From Clostridia bacterium (GTDB taxonomy: Bacteria > Bacillota > Clostridia > Oscillospirales > Acutalibacteraceae), in the NCBI GenBank assembly GCA_017473925.1, contig JAFUIY010000026.1, forward strand, positions 1 through 47,563: DNA of 47,563 nt. The letters run 5' to 3'. A model generated the notes under the pieces. The model ran no database searches and was not told where the DNA came from. It worked only from the letters and a program-made list of their open reading frames with translations. This document shows, one piece after another, positions 9,678-16,083 of this stretch. The translations under genes and the position numbers were made by a program. How positions within the stretch are numbered: the stretch's first letter is position 1; each line of letters begins with the position of its first letter.

Positions 9678-9727
9678 AAAAGCACCTCCGATTATTCAAT
9701 AATTTTTAATAAACTGTTTACATTATC

Positions 9728-9756
9728 ATTATAATACGACCGTCTGATTATGTCAA
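9728..9756 (-). promoter_or_regulatory. Perfect consensus sigma-A promoter of the kinase-like/dockerin operon
   Basis: Minus strand TTGACA (9751-9756), 17-bp spacer, TATAAT (9728-9733). Its -35 box lies 10 bp from the end of the hairpin-array element at 9766. Confidence 0.85.
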
Positions 9757-9765
9757 CAACAAAAA

Positions 9766-10100
9766 AACCGCCGATATTAGCCGAGTGTTCGTAAGGACAC
9801 TCGGCAGTTTTATTCGCCACATGGCGAGTTTTATTGTGCTATGCACAGTGTTATTATCCTTCGGACAGTTTTATGCGAATAAAATAACACTGAAGCCGTA
9901 AGGCTTCAATATCACTTTTGATTAATCAAAAATATCACTGCAAATTTTAAATTTGCAATATCACTTATGCATACCGAAAAAAACTTTATGACACTTTCAA
10001 GCTGAAAGTGTCAATTAAAAAAGAAAAACGGGAGAACTTCTTTACAAAGTGTCTCCCAATAGTTTTTTCTGTCCTTAGCAACCCTGCTATATCGACGGTT
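9766..10100. repeat. Hairpin-array element X (MITE-like), with bidirectional terminator
   Basis: The ends are imperfect inverted repeats: AACCGCCGATA (9766-9776) and TATCGACGGTT (10090-10100), one mismatch. Inside is a chain of short hairpins with different stems (CCGAGTGT, CGCC, GTGC, TCC, then GAAGCC, TTGAT, GCAAATTT), separated by AGTTTTATT or AGTGTTATT on the left and the mirror AATATCACT on the right. A GACACTTTCA/TGAAAGTGTC hairpin and a GGGAGA/TCTCCC hairpin with T-runs on both sides follow. The element matches 28127-28539. Its right end lies 6 bp past the stop codon of the RHH gene. No protein is encoded. Confidence 0.85.
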
Positions 10101-10106
10101 AATGTA

Positions 10107-10262
10107 TTACTTTTTATCGTTTTCAAGCTTCTCAACATGCCTTTTCATTGTTATATTGATGTATTGAGAAAGAGAACGGTCTTCTTCCTCCGCTAACTCT
10201 ATAAGCTTTTGTCTTAAATCTGAATCTATTGTAATACTTATTCTGTCTTTTAATGGTTTCAT
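10107..10262 (-). CDS. Small ribbon-helix-helix (CopG/Arc-like) protein
   Basis: A 51-residue reading frame starting MKPLKDRISITIDSDLRQ. The strand RISITIDSDL, followed by two helices (QKLIELAEEE and SLSQYINITMKRHVEKL), is the ribbon-helix-helix pattern of small DNA-binding proteins and antitoxins. The start ATG at 10262 lies 28 bp behind the XRE gene, so the two are probably one operon. The ribosome-binding site is weak (AAGAA), which fits translation coupled to the upstream gene. The stop is followed 6 bp later by the hairpin-array element, whose hairpin would end the transcript. No toxin partner is recognised. Confidence 0.75.
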   Translation of the reverse strand: MKPLKDRISITIDSDLRQKLIELAEEEDRSLSQYINITMKRHVEKLENDKK

Positions 10263-10290
10263 AATCCATCACAGTTCTTTCTCATAAAAA

Positions 10291-10506
10291 TCATTTTGCC
10301 GTATTTTTGTTATCAGTTCTATTTAGTATATAATCAACAGATACATTATGAAAATCTGCAAGTTTTAATAGTATATCAGTAGGTATATCCAAATCACCAC
10401 GCTCATAATTACTATATACACGCTGACTACAGGAAAGTATTTCACCCATCTGCTTCTGAGTAAGGTCTTTATCTTCCCGTAAGTCACGTATCCGCTGATA
10501 TTGCAT
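10291..10506 (-). CDS. XRE-family helix-turn-helix regulator
   Basis: A 71-residue protein consisting almost entirely of one Cro/CI-type HTH domain: IRDLREDKDLTQKQMGEIL, then the recognition helix CSQRVYSNYERG, then helices ending in VDYILNRTD. It should be a repressor or switch protein. The ATG at 10506 was preferred because GGATGGTGA precedes it; an ATG five codons earlier lacks a site. The intergenic region upstream holds two 15-bp palindromes, suggesting autoregulation and control of the divergent membrane-protein gene. The RHH gene follows in the same direction. Confidence 0.85.
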   Translation of the reverse strand: MQYQRIRDLREDKDLTQKQMGEILSCSQRVYSNYERGDLDIPTDILLKLADFHNVSVDYILNRTDNKNTAK

Positions 10507-10548
10507 ACATTCACCATCCATTTGTAATTATGTATACAATTATAATTT

Positions 10549-10593
10549 AGCGTAATTTACGCTATTGACTTTTAGCGGATATTCCGCTATATC
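10549..10593 (+). promoter_or_regulatory. Divergent control region: two palindromic operators and a plus-strand promoter
   Basis: Two perfect 15-bp palindromes share the outline AGCG...CGCT: AGCGTAATTTACGCT (10549-10563) and AGCGGATATTCCGCT (10574-10588), centres 25 bp apart. A plus-strand promoter TTGACT (10565-10570), 17-bp spacer, TATATC (10588-10593) contains the second palindrome in its spacer, so a bound protein would block it. The likely binder is the adjacent XRE protein. A TATAAT for the minus strand lies just beyond the first palindrome, but I cannot assign its -35 box. Confidence 0.6.
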
Positions 10594-10671
10594 ATTAATT
10601 AACAAAATGATTATTTAAAATTAGTTTACTTTTGTATTTCTAATATTTAACTTATGTCAGGAATGATTGAA

Positions 10672-10980
10672 ATGAATAATACACTTACAAATAACATAAG
10701 GTTTTTATTGTATTGCCTGATTATCATTATTAACAATGCTTCTCTTTCTCTATTAAGTTTGTCAAAATATCCCGATTATGTAATAAACAATATTGTTATT
10801 TCTTCCTTCAGACTTGCGCAGATAACCTCTGCCGTATCCATTTTCATTTTTGTACTTATCGTTATAAAATTAATAAAATGCCGTTTCAATTTTACACGGT
10901 TTGAAAAATATGTTTATCGAATTTTCATTGTATTGAATTTATTAATATATATTCATTATATTTATGCATTTTGTCATTAA
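10672..10980 (+). CDS. Small hypothetical membrane protein
   Basis: A 102-residue hydrophobic protein with about three membrane segments (near FLLYCLIIIINNASLSLLSL, AVSIFIFVLIVIKLI and IFIVLNLLIYIHYIYAF) and little else. I do not recognise the family. The ATG at 10672 has AGGA 9 nt upstream; two earlier in-frame ATGs lack a site. It is divergent from the XRE gene and its promoter spacer contains a palindromic operator. A short hydrophobic protein under XRE control could be a membrane-acting toxin or phage-type accessory protein, but that is only a guess. Codon use is A+T rich compared with the adjoining ribosomal genes. Confidence 0.55.
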   Translation: MNNTLTNNIRFLLYCLIIIINNASLSLLSLSKYPDYVINNIVISSFRLAQITSAVSIFIFVLIVIKLIKCRFNFTRFEKYVYRIFIVLNLLIYIHYIYAFCH

Positions 10981-11010
10981 AAAAATCCCGTTTGCAAATG
11001 CAAACGGGAT
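10979..11010 (-). terminator. Terminator of rplJ-rplL
   Basis: Perfect 11-bp stem ATCCCGTTTGC/GCAAACGGGAT (10985-11010) with a 4-nt loop. The minus-strand T-run is the A-run at 10979-10985. The hairpin also follows the stop codon of the convergent small membrane protein but has no T-run in that direction. Confidence 0.9.
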
Positions 11011-11033
11011 AATTATTGCTCAGATCACTTAAA

Positions 11034-11411
11034 TTACTTAAGTTCAACCTTTGCGCCAGCTTCTTCGAGCTTAGCCTTGAGTTCTTCAGCTTCTTCCTTA
11101 GAAACAGCTTCCTTGAGTGTCTTGGGAGCGCCTTCAACAGCAGCCTTTGCTTCGCCAAGGCCAAGACCTGTGATTTCACGAACAACCTTGATAACCTTGA
11201 TCTTTGCAGCAGCGTCGAAACCTGCAAGAACAACGTCAAATTCTGTCTTTTCTTCAGCAGCTTCTGCAGGGCCTGCAGCAACAGCTACAGCTACGGGAGC
11301 AGCAGCGCTAACGCCGAATCTTTCTTCTACTTCTTTAACAAGCTCTGAGAGTTCAAGAACTGAAAGCTCAGCAACTTCATCAACAATCTTAGTGATTTTC
11401 TCTGATGCCAT
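11034..11411 (-). CDS. rplL: 50S ribosomal protein L7/L12
   Basis: A 125-residue protein with the complete family layout: an N-terminal dimerisation helix pair (residues 1-32), an Ala/Val-rich hinge (about 35-52), and a C-terminal factor-binding domain beginning EKTEFDVVL and holding [20 protein letters not shown] and [21 protein letters not shown]. It forms the flexible stalk that recruits translation factors. CGGAGGT lies 8 nt before the ATG. It is the last gene of the rplJ-rplL unit. In most Firmicutes rpoB follows; here a strong terminator and an unrelated module follow. Confidence 0.98.
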   Translation of the reverse strand: MASEKITKIVDEVAELSVLELSELVKEVEERFGVSAAAPVAVAVAAGPAEAAEEKTEFDVVLAGFDAAAKIKVIKVVREITGLGLGEAKAAVEGAPKTLKEAVSKEEAEELKAKLEEAGAKVELK

Positions 11412-11466
11412 TTTAATTTACCTCCGAATAAATTTCGATTAATTTCTTTTTTAATTTACAGCAAAA

Positions 11467-12033
11467 TTATTCTGCTGCGGGTGCTTCTTCAGCTGCGGGT
11501 GCAGCTTCTTCAGCGGGAGCTTCTTCTGCTGCGGGAGCCTCTCCGTCCTTTTCAACAATAGCATTGATTGCTCTTGCGAAAGAAGCCATGGGAGCCTGGA
11601 ATGCAGCTGCGACAGTTGCGAGAAGTACTTCTTTTGAGGGAAGCTTTGCAAGGCTGTCAATTTTTTCAAGAGAGATAACCTCACCATCGAGGAAACCGCC
11701 CTTAACTGAGAAATTCTCATGCTTTTCAGCGAATTCTGAGAGAATCTTTGCAGAAGCGACTGCATCATCCTTACTTACTGCGAGAGCTGTTGTGCCTTCG
11801 AGAACTGATGTAAGTCCTTCGAGAGCTGTGCCCTTGACAGCGAGAGTAAGAAGAGTGTTCTTTACAACAGCGTAGTCAACGCCTGCTTTTCTGAGGTTTG
11901 CACGAAGAACAGTATCATCTGCAACAGTAATACCCTTGTAATCAACAAGAACACCTGCAACAGCGCTGTTAAGCTTCTCAGAAATTTCAGCAACCTGCTG
12001 CTTCTTCTGCTCTAAAACTTTAGCACTTGGCAT
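11467..12033 (-). CDS. rplJ: 50S ribosomal protein L10
   Basis: A 188-residue protein. It begins PSAKVLEQKKQQVAEISEKL and contains the family core (GVLVDYKGITVADDTVLRANLRKAGVDY, KNTLLTLA, PSKEVLLATVAAAFQAPM). It anchors L7/L12 dimers to the ribosome. The last 25 residues are a low-complexity Ala/Glu/Pro tail after the L7/L12-binding helix. The ATG at 12033 was chosen because AGGTG lies 9 nt upstream; the in-frame GTG at 12045 overlaps that site. It is led by its own promoter and an L10-type leader RNA. Confidence 0.97.
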   Translation of the reverse strand: MPSAKVLEQKKQQVAEISEKLNSAVAGVLVDYKGITVADDTVLRANLRKAGVDYAVVKNTLLTLAVKGTALEGLTSVLEGTTALAVSKDDAVASAKILSEFAEKHENFSVKGGFLDGEVISLEKIDSLAKLPSKEVLLATVAAAFQAPMASFARAINAIVEKDGEAPAAEEAPAEEAAPAAEEAPAAE

Positions 12034-12197
12034 GCTTGGTTTCACCTGCCCATAAATATTTTAGTGCTGTTCAATATGGAAAAAAATGCCTTCCTGCACA
12101 AAGACAGAAAGGCATACAATTCTATAAATCGTATTCCATTCCTCGGCAGGCGTCAATGCTTAAACGGAAAAACCGTACCTGCTGTCTTTAGAACAGC
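12034..12197 (-). ncRNA. L10 (rplJ) leader, autoregulatory mRNA element
   Basis: Between promoter and rplJ the transcript carries the arrangement known for ribosomal L10 leaders: AAAGACAGCAGGTACGG, then GCCTGCCGAGGAATGG, then a hairpin ATGCCTTTC/GGAAGGCAT followed by T (12080-12115 on the plus map). The known mechanism is L10(L12)4 binding to a kink-turn structure. The hairpin with its T-run suggests premature termination as the output here. Recognition is by pattern and position. Confidence 0.8.
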
Positions 12198-12203
12198 TTG
12201 TAT

Positions 12204-12232
12204 ATATTAACATAAAATTTCTTTTATGTCAA
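12204..12232 (-). promoter_or_regulatory. Promoter of rplJ-rplL
   Basis: Minus strand TTGACA (12227-12232), 17-bp spacer, TAATAT (12204-12209), directly behind the rplA stop codon. Confidence 0.8.
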
Positions 12233-12244
12233 TACCTGAATAAA

Positions 12245-12958
12245 TTATTCTTCTGTACCTGCTGTAGCTACAACCTTGTTGGGGTTAACACGGACGCCGG
12301 GGCCCATTGTTGAAGCAACTACGCAAGAACGGATGTACTGACCCTTTGCAGCAGCGGGCTTAGCCTTAACGATAGCTTCAAGAAGAGTAGCGAAGTTTTC
12401 GCCGAGCTTCTCAGCACCGAAAGATGCCTTACCGATGGGACAGTGGATGATGTTTGTCTTGTCAAGACGGTACTCAATCTTACCTGCCTTAGCTTCTTCA
12501 ACAGCCTTAGCTACGTCAGGAGTAACTGTACCTGCCTTGGGGCTGGGCATAAGACCACGGGGACCGAGGACCTTACCGAGACGGCCTACAAGACCCATCA
12601 TGTTGGGAGCTGCGATACAAACGTCGAAATCCATGAAGCCTTCACCCTGGATTTTTGCAACGAGGTCTTCAGCACCTACAACTTCAGCACCTGCTGCAAC
12701 AGCAGCATCTGCTTCTGCACCCTTTGCGAAAACAGCAACTCTTACCTTCTTACCTGTACCGTTGGGAAGAACAACAGCACCACGGACCTGCTGGTCTGCG
12801 TGACGTGAGTCAACACCGAGACGAACGTGAACTTCAACAGTTTCATCGAACTTTGCCTTTGCGGTCTGGCAAGCGAGAGCAAGTGCTTCGCTGGGATCGT
12901 ATAATTTTGTGAGGTCAACTGCTTTTACGCTGTCAACATATTTCTTACCATGTTTCAT
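12245..12958 (-). CDS. rplA: 50S ribosomal protein L1
   Basis: A 237-residue protein of normal length. Signature parts are [12 protein letters not shown], the first RNA-binding domain ([20 protein letters not shown]), the central domain ([35 protein letters not shown] is partly quoted as [14 protein letters not shown]) and the C-terminal [11 protein letters not shown]. It forms the L1 stalk that helps tRNA leave the E site, and in many bacteria it represses its own operon. GGAGGT lies 9 nt before the ATG. It follows rplK by 18 bp. Confidence 0.98.
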   Translation of the reverse strand: MKHGKKYVDSVKAVDLTKLYDPSEALALACQTAKAKFDETVEVHVRLGVDSRHADQQVRGAVVLPNGTGKKVRVAVFAKGAEADAAVAAGAEVVGAEDLVAKIQGEGFMDFDVCIAAPNMMGLVGRLGKVLGPRGLMPSPKAGTVTPDVAKAVEEAKAGKIEYRLDKTNIIHCPIGKASFGAEKLGENFATLLEAIVKAKPAAAKGQYIRSCVVASTMGPGVRVNPNKVVATAGTEE

Positions 12959-12976
12959 TATTTACTTACCTCCGGC

Positions 12977-13402
12977 TTAGTCAGCAACGACAACGCCCAT
13001 GCTGCGAGCTGTACCTGCAACCATTGACATAGCTGCTTCTACGCTTGCTGCGTTAAGGTCGGGCATCTTCTGCTCTGCAATTTTTCTTACCTGCTCACTT
13101 GTGATTGTGGCAACCTTTGTCTTGTTGGGGACACCTGAACCACTCTCGATACCGCAAGCTTTCTTGATAAGAACTGCTGCAGGAGGAGTCTTTGTAATGA
13201 ATGAGAATGAACGGTCTGCGTAAACAGTAATAACAACGGGGATGATAAGACCCATGTCATTCTTTGTACGCTCATTGAATTCCTTTGTGAATGCCATGAT
13301 GTTGACACCGTGCTGACCGAGAGCAGGGCCAACGGGGGGAGCCGGTGTTGCTTTGCCGGCGGGGATCTGAAGCTTGATAAAGCCTGTAACTTTCTGTGCC
13401 AT
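12977..13402 (-). CDS. rplK: 50S ribosomal protein L11
   Basis: A 141-residue protein: [20 protein letters not shown], then [17 protein letters not shown] and the C-terminal rRNA-binding domain ([20 protein letters not shown]). It binds the GTPase-associated region of 23S rRNA. The ATG at 13402 was chosen because GGAGG lies 7 nt upstream; an upstream in-frame start would run through the leader. The Shine-Dalgarno site directly follows a hairpin and T-run (13415-13460), which could regulate the gene. Confidence 0.97.
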   Translation of the reverse strand: MAQKVTGFIKLQIPAGKATPAPPVGPALGQHGVNIMAFTKEFNERTKNDMGLIIPVVITVYADRSFSFITKTPPAAVLIKKACGIESGSGVPNKTKVATITSEQVRKIAEQKMPDLNAASVEAAMSMVAGTARSMGVVVAD

Positions 13403-13414
13403 AACTGCACCTCC

Positions 13415-13460
13415 AAAAAAAATGTGGTAGTGGCGGAGTGAGTTTCTCTCTCCTCCCACA
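13415..13460 (-). promoter_or_regulatory. Candidate attenuator in the rplK leader
   Basis: In the 127-bp gap between nusG and rplK the minus strand has TGTGG (13456-13460) pairing with CCACA (13423-13427), with internal GGAG/CTCC pairing possible. Eight T follow (A-run 13415-13422). The T-run ends exactly where the rplK GGAGG begins (13410-13414). A terminator placed directly before a ribosome-binding site is typical of conditional leaders. I do not recognise a named leader family. Confidence 0.5.
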
Positions 13461-13529
13461 GGACAATCCGGGGGATTACCCTATAACAAGCGGGCATAGC
13501 CGCACATTACCATAATAAAATAATGTTTA

Positions 13530-14087
13530 TCAGTCGAGAGCAGGCTCAACCTGATCAAGACCGAGTTCGATGGGAGTTTCACGACCCATCATTGAAATGA
13601 TTACACGTACGACATCGTTGTCAACGTCAATCATGTCAACCGTACCCTGGAAGCTGTCAAAGGGACCGCCGATAACCGAAACAAGGTCGCCAACCTGATA
13701 GCTGACTTCAATAGTGCGTTTTTCAACACCCATTGAAATAACCTCTTTTTCTGTAAGCGGACGGGGCTTGCTTTCGGGACCTACAAATCCTGTGACACCT
13801 CTTGTATTTCTTACGACATACCATGCTTCGTCAGTCATTTTCATCTCGCCTGACTTGGTGTCATAGAAAACGCCCATTTTAACAAGGACATATCCGGGGA
13901 AAAGCTTTCTTTCAACTTCTCTCGTCTTTCCGTCTTCCCTGATTTCCGTAACGAGCTCAGTGGGAATCCTGACTTCGAGAATCTGGTCATGCATCTTACG
14001 GTTTTCTACTACTTTTACTATATTGTCGGCAACTTTGTTTTCGTAGCCGGAATAAGTATGGACGACATACCATTTTGCATCTTCCAT
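13530..14087 (-). CDS. nusG: Transcription termination/antitermination protein NusG
   Basis: A 185-residue protein. The N-terminal NGN domain opens AKWYVVHTYSGYENKVADNI and contains KLFPGYVLVKM and VRNTRGVTGFVG. The C-terminal KOW domain (about residues 130-175) starts YQVGDLVSVIGGPFDSFQG. It binds RNA polymerase and links it to Rho or the ribosome, and in Firmicutes it promotes pausing. GGAGGT precedes the ATG. It lies 33 bp behind secE. Confidence 0.97.
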   Translation of the reverse strand: MEDAKWYVVHTYSGYENKVADNIVKVVENRKMHDQILEVRIPTELVTEIREDGKTREVERKLFPGYVLVKMGVFYDTKSGEMKMTDEAWYVVRNTRGVTGFVGPESKPRPLTEKEVISMGVEKRTIEVSYQVGDLVSVIGGPFDSFQGTVDMIDVDNDVVRVIISMMGRETPIELGLDQVEPALD

Positions 14088-14120
14088 TAAATAATACCTC
14101 CGTAATCAGCAGATTAAAAA

Positions 14121-14528
14121 TTAAGCAGTTTCTTCCTCTGCTTCATGGTCATGACCTTCGTGTTCATCAACAAATTCTTCGCTTACAGTTTCGTTGTCAT
14201 TGTCCATTGCACTCTGAATGCCTCTGATGCCCTGTGTGAAGGCAAAGTCAGCAAGCCAGATGCCCGCACCAACGATAATTGTAACAACAAGAACAATGAG
14301 TGTGTTCTTAAAAACTGTCTTTCTGTCGGGCCAGATAACCTTTTTGCATGTACCCCTGAAATCCTTGAAGAATTTCTTGATAGCCTTGAACATGCGTGTG
14401 AACACATTGCCCTCTTTTTTGGGCTTGCTCTGCTTGATACGCTCTTTCTTAGCCTTGAGCGCTTCTTTTTCGGCCTGTTTCTGAGCTTTTAAAGCTTCTT
14501 TGTCGACCTGTTTGTTTTCATCAGCCAC
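14121..14528 (-). CDS. secE: Preprotein translocase subunit SecE, extended form
   Basis: A 135-residue protein. The core is KAIKKFFKDFRGTCKKVIWPDRKTVF followed by one membrane segment (TLIVLVVTIIVGAGIWLADF, about 75-94); the amphipathic helix and WP motif are typical of SecE. It holds the SecYEG channel together. The N-terminus has about 45 extra Lys/Glu/Ala residues, and the C-terminus has an unusual acidic, histidine-bearing tail (DEHEGHDHEAEEE). The start is a GTG at 14528 with AAAGGAG 9 nt upstream. It sits between rpmG and nusG as in many bacteria. Confidence 0.93.
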   Translation of the reverse strand: MADENKQVDKEALKAQKQAEKEALKAKKERIKQSKPKKEGNVFTRMFKAIKKFFKDFRGTCKKVIWPDRKTVFKNTLIVLVVTIIVGAGIWLADFAFTQGIRGIQSAMDNDNETVSEEFVDEHEGHDHEAEEETA

Positions 14529-14577
14529 TTGAAGAATCTCCTTTCATAGTCGGAATAAAGAAAACGAATCCGTCCGA

Positions 14578-14727
14578 TTACTTGGTTTCTCTGTGAAGAG
14601 TATGCTTCTTGCAGAATCTGCAGTACTTGTTCATCTCTAATCTGTCGGGTGTGTTCTTCTTATTCTTCATTGTGTTGTAATTGCGCTGCTTGCATTCTGT
14701 ACAAGCAAGAGTAACCTTAACTCTCAT
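14578..14727 (-). CDS. rpmG: 50S ribosomal protein L33, zinc-binding type
   Basis: A 49-residue frame: [17 protein letters not shown], then [20 protein letters not shown]. The two CxxC pairs mark the zinc-containing paralogue of L33. GGAGGTG lies 5 nt before the ATG. It is the first gene of the rpmG-secE-nusG-rplK-rplA series, which is a common arrangement in Firmicutes. Confidence 0.95.
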   Translation of the reverse strand: MRVKVTLACTECKQRNYNTMKNKKNTPDRLEMNKYCRFCKKHTLHRETK

Positions 14728-14832
14728 AACGGCACCTCCATAATTAATGTAGCCTCCCTCTTTATATTTGGGACCCTTGTGTCACTTCGGAAAAATGCAC
14801 ACAAAAAAAATAGCCCTCAAAGAGGTATAATC

Positions 14833-14861
14833 AATATATCACAATAAATGCAATATGTCAA
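14833..14861 (-). promoter_or_regulatory. Promoter of rpmG-secE-nusG(-rplK-rplA)
   Basis: Minus strand TTGACA (14856-14861), 17-bp spacer, TATATT (14833-14838). A leader of about 100 nt follows, containing CCTCTTTGAGGGC before an eight-T run and, nearer the ATG, AAAGAGGGAGG, which could pair with the first CCTCTTT. Confidence 0.8.
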
Positions 14862-14895
14862 GACTTTTTTTTATTTTGGTCAAACTGTTAAATAC

Positions 14896-14953
14896 GGCGG
14901 AAAATTCAACTTTTCACAATGCAAAATGCACAATAAAACAATGCTTTTCCGCC
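14896..14953. repeat. Short inverted-repeat element
   Basis: GGCGGAAAA (14896-14904) and TTTTCCGCC (14945-14953) flank a CACAATGCAAAATGCACAAT core that resembles the inner part of the element at 45914-46120. It lies 11 bp past the stop codon of the DHHW gene and could end that transcript. Confidence 0.6.
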
Positions 14954-14964
14954 ATATATCACAC

Positions 14965-16071
14965 TTATCTGAACGCTGTTGAGTTGTTCAGGAGCATTGT
15001 ACTGTAGATAAACAGCACATCGCAGTCACTGAAATCAACAAAAGCACCGAGCATCTGAGGATTAATATAACGTATATCCACAAGGGTGATTTTACTGTAG
15101 CCCTCAAGAAGAAGGGGTGAAAGACTTCCTGCGAAGGAATCCCTGAACATAATAAGCTCACGGTCTGTTTCCGCAAGAGGATTTTCGGCAACAACCAGTG
15201 CATCAGAGCCCGACATAAACATTTCATAGGGGTCTTTGCCGTAAGCTTCTTCCATATCATATACGCTCTTTTTCACAGGCTTGCCCGTATCATAACTTGT
15301 GACAACACAATTTTCAATCACTTCGCTTGTCAGATACTTCATCGTGTCTGCATTAAAAGGCAACGCCGACTGACCGTAATAAACTCCGTAAAAGGGATTA
15401 TCAAGTGTGTTTTCGGTATAGTCAGCCTTTACATCGGCACCCATACACTCACCGATATATCCGGCAACATCGGTTATACATTCCTGTTTCCAGTGGGTGT
15501 CCGTGGTGTAATAATCATCAGCCGAAAGCTTGTCAATTATATCAATGTATGTCATATATGACATTTTCTCTTTCATATATGATACAAGCTCATCGTAATT
15601 GAGGGAGAGATATCCGTTTTCTTCAGCAAGAAAATAATTCTTATCGGGGACTATTGAGAAGTAAACTTCGGATTCAGTCCCCTCAATATACTTTTCATAT
15701 ATATATAAGAACTTTTCCGAGGCATTGTCGAGCATGTAGGTGCTCAACGGATATTCGAGCTTTGAAAGATGACCGTCGGCAGTATAAATATCGTTGTTAT
15801 CTTTTTTCGCAAAGATATATTTTTCACTCAGAGCCTTGACAGAACGGAACAAATCACGCATGGGGAATCTGTCAACGGTGTAATCCTCAAAATCAGCCAT
15901 AAAGTCAGCAGAGAGTATGCTCTCCCATGTGATTTCGGGAAATGATGCAAGAACACGCCTTTCCGAGTCGGAATATTCGGGGCCGGGCTTTACAATGCAC
16001 CAGACGGAGAGTGTCAGAAGCATGACTGCAGACAGAACAGTCAGAACAATACTTTTAATTTTATCATTCAT
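14965..16071 (-). CDS. DHHW-family (AlgX/SGNH-like) membrane-anchored protein
   Basis: A 368-residue protein with one N-terminal membrane anchor (about residues 7-27) and an extracytoplasmic domain. The family signature appears as TTDTHWKQE (DTHW at 191-194) and, later, ELIMFRDSFAGSLSPLL, resembling the GDSx block of SGNH acyl-transfer enzymes. Such proteins work with MBOAT acyltransferases to O-acetylate exported polysaccharides. The MBOAT gene lies 12 bp upstream in the same operon. GGAGGG is 6 nt before the ATG. The polymer that is modified cannot be told, as no glycosyltransferases are nearby. Confidence 0.8.
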   Translation of the reverse strand: MNDKIKSIVLTVLSAVMLLTLSVWCIVKPGPEYSDSERRVLASFPEITWESILSADFMADFEDYTVDRFPMRDLFRSVKALSEKYIFAKKDNNDIYTADGHLSKLEYPLSTYMLDNASEKFLYIYEKYIEGTESEVYFSIVPDKNYFLAEENGYLSLNYDELVSYMKEKMSYMTYIDIIDKLSADDYYTTDTHWKQECITDVAGYIGECMGADVKADYTENTLDNPFYGVYYGQSALPFNADTMKYLTSEVIENCVVTSYDTGKPVKKSVYDMEEAYGKDPYEMFMSGSDALVVAENPLAETDRELIMFRDSFAGSLSPLLLEGYSKITLVDIRYINPQMLGAFVDFSDCDVLFIYSTMLLNNSTAFR

Positions 16072-16083
16072 GGTGCACCCTCC

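Noticed and set aside
9766-10196. Plus-strand open frame of 62 codons at 10008-10196
   Set aside because: It spans the end of element X and runs antisense to the RHH gene, which has better protein character.
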